Shown: positions 1-5,146 of the stretch, in pieces
How the letters are laid out: the number at the start of each line of letters is the position of its first letter
Position numbering within the stretch: the stretch's first letter is position 1
NCBI GenBank assembly: GCA_023488865.1
Contig: JAMDDG010000061.1
Span: forward strand, 1-5,146
DNA from: Bacteroidota bacterium
Lineage (GTDB): Bacteria > Bacteroidota > Bacteroidia > Bacteroidales > Prolixibacteraceae
Reading direction: 5' to 3'
DNA: 5,146 bases
Notes under the pieces: model-generated
Databases searched by the model: none
What the model was told of the DNA's origin: nothing
Seen by the model: the letters and a program-made list of their open reading frames with translations, nothing else
Position numbers and translations under genes: made by a program

Positions 1-487
1 TTACCTGCCTGTGGCAAGTGGAACATATGCAGTCAAAAATTACGCGGCAGTTCCCGGGTTTGGGAGTACTCCTGTCACGGATTCACTGGTTTTCAACCCG
101 ATTTCTTATTCACTGAACAGCATGTCTTTTAACACAACAGGCACAGATTCGATGGTGGTAATCATTAAAACGGTCAACGAAACGCCGATGAAATACCGTT
201 ATCAATTGTCATTTACCGGCAAAATAATGGATTCCGGGAGTAAACTACTGAGCGCTGCAACCATCAACCCTCAGGGAGATGTAATTGAAGCCTCCCATGA
301 CTCCCTCGAATTTAAACTCGATACAACGGATCTAAAAAATCTGGCACTGGCAACAAAAATGGATCTGTCAGTTACTTTATATCAACCCGATCAGGGAACG
401 GTTTTGGCAAATGTTTTAAAAAGCGCTCAAATTTCTTTTAAAATAGGGTTCCGGGCTCCGATAAACTTGTTTAAGGTTAAATTATGA
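1..487 (+). CDS. Unrecognised beta-rich protein, 3' part (5' end outside the window)
   Basis: I do not recognise this family. The reading frame is open to the left edge (codons for Y-L-P precede the GTG at 11), so the visible ~161 residues are most likely the C-terminal part of a longer protein. The GTG at 11 would give a protein without a signal peptide, which makes it a weak start. The visible part has no cysteine and no long hydrophobic segment. It is rich in Ser, Thr and Asn, with alternating polar and hydrophobic stretches typical of beta-sandwich extracellular domains (for example the YRYQLSFTGKI and DLSVTLYQPD segments). It ends in a beta-like segment (ISFKIGFRAPINLFKVKL). The TGA stop at 485-487 overlaps the ATG of the DUF5723 gene, which indicates one transcript and coupled translation. 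By inference it is a periplasmic or surface protein working with that outer-membrane neighbour. Coding status is well supported; function is unknown. Confidence 0.75.
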   Translation, partial: YLPVASGTYAVKNYAAVPGFGSTPVTDSLVFNPISYSLNSMSFNTTGTDSMVVIIKTVNETPMKYRYQLSFTGKIMDSGSKLLSAATINPQGDVIEASHDSLEFKLDTTDLKNLALATKMDLSVTLYQPDQGTVLANVLKSAQISFKIGFRAPINLFKVKL

Positions 488-1929
488 AACAAGTTTTCAA
501 GTTTATTTTGGTTATTCTGCTGTTATTGACAGGGTCGATGCGATTAATTGCCCAGCCGAATACATTCTATTTTCTGAAAGGTGTGCCGCAAACCAAAGAT
601 CTAAATCCGGCTCGTCCCGGACTTAAGAAAGGGTTCTATCTTAGTTTGCCCCTCTTATCTAAATTGGATGTTTCGATGAATACCAACAATTGGAGTTACA
701 ACGATCTGATTCACAGAGGAAGCGGTGCAATGGCCGACTCCCTTGTCTGGGACTTCAAAAAATATCTCACTTCCCTCGGCAAGAACAATTTTTTGATGGA
801 ATCAGCAGCCTTAACGTTACTCGAATTTGGGTGGAAAAAGGAGTCTGGTTTCTTTGCTTTTTCCTGGTCTGAACACGAATTTGCTGAACCATTCTTTACC
901 AAAAACCTTGCGAACTTATTCTACTACGGCAATGCTCCTTATTTGGGGAGTACTTATCAGTCAGGCTATTTTGGTATAGGAGCACAACATTACCGTGAAT
1001 TTGCCTTCACCTATGCCAAAGAAATAAACAAAAAAATCAGTGTGGGTTTAACCGGTAAGTTGCTTTTTGGAATGTCGGGCATAAAGACATCCGGTTTGAG
1101 CGTTGTAGCAGGCATGCCGAAAAGTGGCGATCAGATTGATTTGGGGGCTAGCGGCCGGGCTTTCATCTCCGCGCCTGTCGATATTCAGTTGGTTAACAAC
1201 AGTGGATATCAGTTGCTTGTCAAAGATAATTTCAATACCAACAGTTATTTTACCAATTTTGGTAATCCGGGGTTAGCGGTAGATTTGGGCATTTCATCCA
1301 AACTAACCAAAAAATTTGAATTCTCGATGAGCCTTGTAGATCTGGGATTTATCTCCTGGTCAAAGAATATTTCCACTTTCACTGAAAATGGTCATTTCCT
1401 TTACCGTGGGATTAACCTTGATATGCCTACGAATAATCCACCTACTACAACGGATGTAAAGGGTCTGATTTTGGCATTGAATGACAGCTTGCGTGCGGCT
1501 TTTTTCCCTTCTAAAAGTACTTCCGGCTTTACTACGTTGCTGCCAGTAAAATTATACCTTGCAGGTGAGTATAGCCTGACCGGGGATGTTACCCTGGGAG
1601 GCTTAGCCCGAATAAGAATGTTCAACAATATGGTTCACACTTCCGTGACAGCTTCGGCCAATGCAGCAATATCGCCAAGGCTTTCATTGTCTGCAAGTTA
1701 TTCTATCATGGAATCGACATTTGATAATATTGGAATAGCAGCTGTCTACAGGATTGGAAATATTCAGCTTTATGCCGCCTCTGACAATGTCCCCTCTTTT
1801 TTTCTGCCGACAACAGCCAGAAATGCAAATTTAAGGGTTGGGATCAACCTGATTTTTCATGATGAGCTCAAACAAAAGAAAGATGTACACAACAAACGTC
1901 ACAGATCCGCACCCGGTTGTCCTTTTTGA
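484..1929 (+). CDS. DUF5723 family outer-membrane beta-barrel protein
   Basis: The 481-residue protein starts with a clear signal peptide: K2/K6, a hydrophobic core at about residues 7-16, and a probable cleavage between A23 and Q24, the common Bacteroidota 'A-Q' form. The mature N-terminus carries the pattern seen in DUF5723 proteins: an aromatic start, then VPQTKDLNPA at about 34-43 (compare 'PQ..xLNPA'). The rest alternates amphipathic beta-strands, aromatic girdles and Gly-rich turns, as in outer-membrane barrels. Strand 448-458 (NLRVGINLIF region) looks like the closing strand. A 23-residue basic tail follows, with what appears to be the only cysteine (C479). The molecular role of DUF5723 is not established; the outer-membrane location is inferred. 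The start is fixed by the signal peptide and by the ATGA overlap with the upstream unknown gene. A different barrel family (PorV/FadL-like) is the main alternative. Confidence 0.83.
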   Translation: MKQVFKFILVILLLLTGSMRLIAQPNTFYFLKGVPQTKDLNPARPGLKKGFYLSLPLLSKLDVSMNTNNWSYNDLIHRGSGAMADSLVWDFKKYLTSLGKNNFLMESAALTLLEFGWKKESGFFAFSWSEHEFAEPFFTKNLANLFYYGNAPYLGSTYQSGYFGIGAQHYREFAFTYAKEINKKISVGLTGKLLFGMSGIKTSGLSVVAGMPKSGDQIDLGASGRAFISAPVDIQLVNNSGYQLLVKDNFNTNSYFTNFGNPGLAVDLGISSKLTKKFEFSMSLVDLGFISWSKNISTFTENGHFLYRGINLDMPTNNPPTTTDVKGLILALNDSLRAAFFPSKSTSGFTTLLPVKLYLAGEYSLTGDVTLGGLARIRMFNNMVHTSVTASANAAISPRLSLSASYSIMESTFDNIGIAAVYRIGNIQLYAASDNVPSFFLPTTARNANLRVGINLIFHDELKQKKDVHNKRHRSAPGCPF

Positions 1930-1955
1930 AAGACTCTACCTCTAAGAAAAATTAC

Positions 1956-1963
1956 TATTTTTG
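1956..1963 (+). promoter_or_regulatory. Candidate Bacteroidota -7 promoter element (TAnnTTTG)
   Basis: TATTTTTG matches the Bacteroidota housekeeping -7 consensus TAnnTTTG exactly. It lies in the 59-base gap after the DUF5723 gene, 25 bases before the ATG of the DUF4834 gene, which would give a leader of about 20 nt. The -33 partner is weak: the nearest TTTG (1925-1928) is 27 bases upstream, longer than the usual ~19-21. It may be a real promoter for the DUF4834-glyS pair or a chance match in A/T-rich DNA. Confidence 0.35.
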
Positions 1964-1988
1964 TGCGCGGATGCAATTTAATTAAGTC

Positions 1989-2270
1989 ATGGTTCTCTTT
2001 GTAATTTTAAATATCGTCTCCTTTTTCGACCTGCTTTTTATCCTGCTTATTGTCTATTACGGATTTAAATTTTTCCTCAGGTATTTTGGTCCCAGGGTTG
2101 TTGAGAAAGCAGCTGATAAGATATACCGCGATCTCAAAGCGCAGGAAGATGCCAGGAGAAGACCGGAAACCTCTTCGCCCGGGAAAATAACGGTAGAAAG
2201 GACAGATCGAAAAGAGAAAATTTTTCGGAAGAATGATGGTGAATACGTTGATTTCGAAGAGGTTAAATAA
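1989..2270 (+). CDS. DUF4834 family small membrane protein
   Basis: This 93-residue protein has one strongly hydrophobic N-terminal segment (about residues 3-30, rich in Phe, Leu and Ile). A charged helix-like stretch follows (about 35-58: VVEKAADKIYRDLKAQEDARRR), then a Pro/Ser linker and a terminal acidic motif DGEYVDFEEVK (83-93). A short membrane anchor, a basic low-complexity middle and a conserved C-terminal '(G)EYVDFEE(V)' motif are characteristic of DUF4834, a small family found in Bacteroidota. Its function is not known; topology and motif suggest an inner-membrane protein with a cytoplasmic tail that presents the conserved motif to a partner. There is no Shine-Dalgarno sequence, as usual in this phylum. 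The ATG at 1989 is preferred because the nearby ATG at 1971 meets a stop after four codons. It lies 64 bases upstream of the glycyl-tRNA synthetase gene on the same strand, possibly co-transcribed. Confidence 0.8.
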   Translation: MVLFVILNIVSFFDLLFILLIVYYGFKFFLRYFGPRVVEKAADKIYRDLKAQEDARRRPETSSPGKITVERTDRKEKIFRKNDGEYVDFEEVK

Positions 2271-2334
2271 TTTTCGTCTAACTCCGTAATCCAAAATCCT
2301 ATCATTTAATAATAATATTACAACAATACTCAAT

Positions 2335-3888
2335 ATGAATCAGGAAGATCTTTTTAAAAAGCTGATCGCACACAGCAAAGAATACGGGTTTATTTTTCCG
2401 TCCAGCGAAATTTACGATGGGTTAGGGGCTGTGTACGATTATGGCCAGAACGGGGTTGAGCTGAAAAACAACATCAAAAAATACTGGTGGGAATCCATGG
2501 TCCTCCTCAACGAAAATGTAGTTGGGATCGACTCCGCCATTTTTATGCACCCAACCATCTGGAAAGCTTCCGGTCATGTCGATGCATTCAACGACCCTCT
2601 GATCGACAACAAAGACTCGAAGAAGAGGTACCGCGCTGACGCGCTCATAGAGGAAGAACTGGCAAAAATCGAAGGAAAAATTGAAAAAGAGGTTGAAAAA
2701 GCACGGGGTCGTTTCGGTGCCTCTTTTGATGAGAAAATTTTCAGGGAGACAAATCCAAGGGTACTGGAAAATCAACAGAAATGGGATGCGCTGCACAACC
2801 GTTTTGCAGCGGCGCTGAATAATTCAGATCTGGGGGAGTTGAAGCAGATCATTGAAGATAACGAAATCGTTTGTCCAATCTCCGGTACCAGAAACTGGAC
2901 CGAAGTGCGTCAGTTCAATCTTATGTTCTCTACCGAGATGGGTTCGACAGCCGACAGTTCCCTGAAAATATACTTGCGGCCTGAAACAGCGCAGGGTATT
3001 TTTGTCAATTACCTCAACGTACAGAAGTCTGGTCGGATGAAAATTCCTTTTGGGATTGCCCAGATAGGGAAAGCTTTCCGCAATGAGATTGTTGCCCGTC
3101 AGTTTATTTTCAGGATGCGGGAATTCGAGCAGATGGAGATGCAGTTTTTTGTGCGGCCCGGCACTGAACTCGATTGGTTCGAAAAATGGAAAGAGACCCG
3201 TATTAAATGGCACAAAGCGTTGGGTTTCGGGGATTCCAACTACCGTTTTCATGTACACGAAAAACTGGCCCACTATGCCAATGCAGCGGTTGATATTGAA
3301 TTTAAATTTCCTTTCGGCTTCAAAGAGGTGGAGGGAATTCATTCGCGTACCGATTTCGATCTATCCCAACACCAGAAATATTCGGGTAAAAAAATTCAGT
3401 ATTTCGATCCGGAACTCAACGAATCATACGTGCCTTATGTTGTCGAAACCTCCATTGGCGTCGACAGGATGTTCCTTCAGGTGCTGTCTGCTTCTTATTG
3501 CGAAGAAGAGATCGATGGCGGAGACGGGGGAAAAGATACCAGGGTTGTTTTGAGGCTACCTGCCCCGCTGGCCCCTGTCAAACTGGCGGTGATGCCATTG
3601 ATCAAGAAAGACGGACTTCCTGAAAAAGCCCGCGGGATCATCGATGAGCTGAAGTTCGAGTTCAACTGTCAGTACGATGAAAAAGACTCCATCGGGAAGC
3701 GCTACAGGCGCCAGGATGCCATTGGTACCCCGTTTTGTGTCACGGTCGATCATCAAACGATGGAAGACGACACGGTAACCATCCGCTACCGCGATACCAT
3801 GGACCAGGAGAGGGTGGCCATTGATCAGGTAAAATCGATCATTGCCGGTCAGGTTAATTTGAAAAGATTGTTTGAGAAGCTGATGTAA
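2335..3888 (+). CDS. glyS: Glycine--tRNA ligase (single-chain, class II)
   Basis: It charges tRNA-Gly with glycine in the cytoplasm using ATP. The 517 residues fit the alpha2-type (archaeal/eukaryal-like) enzyme used by Bacteroidota and Thermus, not the two-subunit glyQ/glyS enzyme. The N-terminus (ELYDGLGAVYDYG-like, about residues 24-36) is the family hallmark. RPETAQGIF is at 215-223. Class II motif 2 is at 248-270 (FRNE at 248-251, with R249 and E251 expected at the ATP site, then REFEQMEMQFF). Motif 3 is around 373-382 (SIGVDRMFLQ, R378 the expected ATP-binding Arg). A C-terminal anticodon-binding domain starts near 413 (APVKLAVMPL). A charged helical insertion occupies about 90-175 before the CPISGTRNWTE segment; only one cysteine is seen there, so no zinc knuckle is evident. 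The ATG follows an A/T-rich leader with no Shine-Dalgarno sequence. No frameshift or missing catalytic residue is visible. The symbol glyQS is also used for this form. Confidence 0.97.
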   Translation: MNQEDLFKKLIAHSKEYGFIFPSSEIYDGLGAVYDYGQNGVELKNNIKKYWWESMVLLNENVVGIDSAIFMHPTIWKASGHVDAFNDPLIDNKDSKKRYRADALIEEELAKIEGKIEKEVEKARGRFGASFDEKIFRETNPRVLENQQKWDALHNRFAAALNNSDLGELKQIIEDNEIVCPISGTRNWTEVRQFNLMFSTEMGSTADSSLKIYLRPETAQGIFVNYLNVQKSGRMKIPFGIAQIGKAFRNEIVARQFIFRMREFEQMEMQFFVRPGTELDWFEKWKETRIKWHKALGFGDSNYRFHVHEKLAHYANAAVDIEFKFPFGFKEVEGIHSRTDFDLSQHQKYSGKKIQYFDPELNESYVPYVVETSIGVDRMFLQVLSASYCEEEIDGGDGGKDTRVVLRLPAPLAPVKLAVMPLIKKDGLPEKARGIIDELKFEFNCQYDEKDSIGKRYRRQDAIGTPFCVTVDHQTMEDDTVTIRYRDTMDQERVAIDQVKSIIAGQVNLKRLFEKLM

Positions 3889-3922
3889 TAAAAAAACCGG
3901 TCAATAACCCGTTTTTTTATTA
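3886..3922. terminator. Long A-tract/T-tract hairpin after glyS, possibly bidirectional
   Basis: The left arm TAATAAAAAAA (3886-3896) is exactly complementary to TTTTTTTATTA (3912-3922). Inside it, C3897 pairs with G3911, C3898 faces C3910 (one mismatch), and GG (3899-3900) pairs with CC (3908-3909), leaving the 7-base loop TCAATAA. The left arm begins with the glyS stop codon, and G3885-C3923 and T3884-A3924 could extend the stem. The A tract before and T tract after the G/C core give a U-tract on either strand, so it could end transcription from both directions. The G/C core is short, so strength is uncertain. Confidence 0.72.
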
Positions 3923-4244
3923 CAAGTATAAGCTAAACGATTTTTACATTTTCATTCATTTTTAACTCTTTAGAATTCCATGTCGTTAACTTTGGCTGTA
4001 TTGGCCTGCGAATTAAGCTGATAATCGGGATTAACCTAAATTTAGAATTGAAAAACACAAACAAGTTTAATCCGCTAAAACTGTAAGAGATAAACAAAGA
4101 CGTAAAACTAATCAAAACTAAATTAGGTCAGCTCAATTTGTTTGAGCAAATAGATAATGTTTCAAAGGCTTGTAATGTCCGAAGCCAAGTTCCCTGGCCC
4201 AGAAAAAACCAAAGAAAAAAAGTTTGCTTTAGTATTGCTCCTTA
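3923..4244. other. A/T-rich convergent intergenic region, no convincing gene
   Basis: These ~320 bases separate the 3' ends of glyS (plus strand) and the GH99-like gene (minus strand). I see no tRNA, no CRISPR-like or tandem repeat, and no insertion-sequence ends. A 60-codon minus-strand frame at 3933-4115 has no recognisable family features and starts in A/T-rich sequence, so I treat it as chance. The region holds one small hairpin (4131-4147), a 10-base palindrome CTAAATTTAG (4036-4045), and a purine-rich stretch (4201-4221) that reads as T-rich just downstream of the minus-strand stop. It may contain the 3' UTR of the minus-strand gene or decayed coding sequence. Confidence 0.6.
4131..4147 (-). 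terminator. Weak hairpin downstream of the GH99-like gene
   Basis: GCTCAA (4131-4136) and TTGAGC (4142-4147) form a perfect 6-bp stem with a 5-base loop. It lies about 100 bases past the minus-strand stop at 4245. On the minus strand it is followed by TGACCTAATTTAG, without a solid T-run, so it could be a weak terminator, an RNA 3'-end stabiliser, or chance. Confidence 0.25.
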
Positions 4245-5146
4245 TTATTGTCTCCAGATGCAACGGTAATTAAATCGCCGGTTGGGTGCCGTATCCCCGT
4301 CGGTACACAACGAAATCGGATCTTTCAGGTTGGCAGGATTATCGCTCCACTTGAAATCGAAGGTAAAAGTACTTCCTTTTAATCCCAGTATCTTTCGGGG
4401 TATGGCTATTTCAATCCGGTTCCCGGCGTAGCGATAGTTTAACCGGGTCTGTTCAACCCATGGGTTATCCTTCTTTGTTGAATCGTAACGCATCAGCACG
4501 GTGGTATTTCCATCAATCACCCGCTTATTGATCAGGTAATCATAGCCATACCATCCGGTATTTGGATTGTGGTCGGCATCTATCAACAGCAGCATCCAGT
4601 TGTTACCGGTGTGAGGTGTCAAACTGTCGGCAGTTTCGGCATAGAAGTAAACGTTGTTTTTATCCACCGCAACTTTGCAGGTTGTCAGGTCGTTTCGTCC
4701 GGAATTGTTTGTGTAGTGTAAGCCGCCATATCCTTTGCCATCGCGGTGAAAAGTATCCCCTTTGGTATCCCGGTACTCCGTTTTCACCAGATTCCAGTCG
4801 TCCAGGTTTCCGTTAATTTTTATGTGAGTGAACCCCTTTAATTCGGGGATCTGCCGGGCGCCTTTGTACCGCCTGATGTTTTGGGCCATCTGCATGTAAT
4901 AATTGTCACTATATCCGCCTTTCATCGGCTGAATGGCCCTGTTGAACTCGGCGTTGTACTGATCAACAAAAAAGAACGGATTGTCGCATCCCAGCCAGGG
5001 TGTCGTTTTGTTGCCGGGCGGTTGATATTTCCCGGCAGTCCATTCGTTCCAGTCGTTGATATATAGAAATTCAGGGTTGGCAGCTATGGCATCGTTCCAT
5101 CGCTCCTGAAAATAGATGCCATATCCTTCAGGGTGCTCAACCGTTT
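4245..5146 (-). CDS. GH71/99-like (WbsX-like) glycoside hydrolase with C-terminal CBM9-like domain, 3' part
   Basis: The frame is open to the right edge: 299 complete codons are visible and the N-terminus is missing. The M at 4923-4925 is internal, because 73 well-formed codons precede it. Numbering from the first visible residue, 28-40 read YINDWNEWTAGKY, the end-of-barrel 'WNEW' motif of GH99/WbsX-like (beta/alpha)8 proteins. A segment FFVDQYNAEFNRAIQP and then YYMQMAQNIRRYKG (about 59-96) closes the catalytic domain. From about 105 to 297 a beta-sandwich domain follows, beginning INGNLDDWN. It includes GRND (~149-152), WMLLLIDADHNPNTGWYGYDY (~183-203) and IEIAIPRKILG (~244-254), a pattern like CBM9/DOMON sugar-binding modules. 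The protein probably acts on a polysaccharide outside the cytoplasm; substrate and signal peptide cannot be seen. It converges with glyS and is functionally unrelated to it. The E in WNEW may be catalytic or structural; I cannot tell from this fragment. Confidence 0.8.
   Translation of the reverse strand, partial: TVEHPEGYGIYFQERWNDAIAANPEFLYINDWNEWTAGKYQPPGNKTTPWLGCDNPFFFVDQYNAEFNRAIQPMKGGYSDNYYMQMAQNIRRYKGARQIPELKGFTHIKINGNLDDWNLVKTEYRDTKGDTFHRDGKGYGGLHYTNNSGRNDLTTCKVAVDKNNVYFYAETADSLTPHTGNNWMLLLIDADHNPNTGWYGYDYLINKRVIDGNTTVLMRYDSTKKDNPWVEQTRLNYRYAGNRIEIAIPRKILGLKGSTFTFDFKWSDNPANLKDPISLCTDGDTAPNRRFNYRCIWRQ

Noticed and set aside
2007..2333. Minus-strand 108- and 82-codon frames opposite the DUF4834 gene
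   Set aside because: The plus-strand frame has a membrane segment and the DUF4834 terminal motif; the opposite frames are compositional shadows.
2271..2334. Possible separate promoter for glyS (TATCATTT near 2300)
   Set aside because: It matches the TAnnTTTG consensus poorly and has no TTTG at the proper distance upstream; A/T-rich leaders give such partial matches by chance.
2824..3342. Minus-strand 172-codon open frame opposite glyS
   Set aside because: It lies entirely antisense to the catalytic core of glycyl-tRNA synthetase, and its protein shows no family features. It is a shadow of the conserved gene.
3083..3553. Plus-strand 156-codon frame overlapping glyS
   Set aside because: It is an alternative frame within the conserved motif 2 to motif 3 region of glyS; the glyS frame is unmistakable, so this is a shadow.
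3933..4115. Minus-strand 60-codon open frame in the intergenic region
   Set aside because: It is A/T-rich, has no recognisable domain or signal-peptide pattern beyond a loosely hydrophobic start, and its first codons lie in low-complexity sequence. A chance frame is more likely.
4181..4232. Possible terminator just after the minus-strand stop (T-rich stretch on the minus strand with GCCA/TGGC and AAAG/CTTT arms)
   Set aside because: The stems are only four base pairs and are not placed directly before the T-runs, so a specific terminator call is not supported.
4562..5066. Plus-strand frames opposite the GH99-like gene
   Set aside because: The minus-strand frame has coherent GH99-like and CBM9-like motifs throughout; the plus-strand frames have none.

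Overview
The window is ordinary chromosomal sequence from a member of the Bacteroidota, most likely an environmental or gut Bacteroidales/Marinilabiliales-type lineage. The evidence is a DUF5723 outer-membrane protein, a DUF4834 small membrane protein, a single-chain glycyl-tRNA synthetase, a GH71/99-like protein with a C-terminal CBM9-like domain, A/T-rich leaders without Shine-Dalgarno sequences, and one TAnnTTTG-type promoter element. The family names come from recognising the protein sequences; no search was run. The genus-level placement is inference.

Layout: four plus-strand genes run from the left edge to 3888. (1) The 3' end of an unrecognised beta-rich protein, open at the left edge. 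(2) A 481-residue DUF5723 outer-membrane beta-barrel protein whose ATG overlaps the stop of gene 1 (ATGA), so the two look translationally coupled. (3) A 93-residue DUF4834 protein with one membrane segment, preceded by a candidate promoter element. (4) Glycine--tRNA ligase (517 aa), closed by a long, nearly symmetric A-tract/T-tract hairpin that begins at its own stop codon. After this come about 320 bases of A/T-rich sequence with no convincing gene. The minus-strand 3' part of a carbohydrate-active protein then runs off the right edge, so the right half is a convergent junction.

Functional picture: genes 1 and 2 are probably a surface or secreted protein and an outer-membrane partner. DUF4834 and glycyl-tRNA synthetase are core genes. 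The right-hand gene belongs to polysaccharide metabolism and is unrelated to the left block. I did not find evidence of a new defence system, mobile element, CRISPR array or RNA gene. The points most worth a second look are the coupled unknown/DUF5723 pair, the stop-codon-embedded hairpin, and the GH99-like plus CBM9-like architecture.
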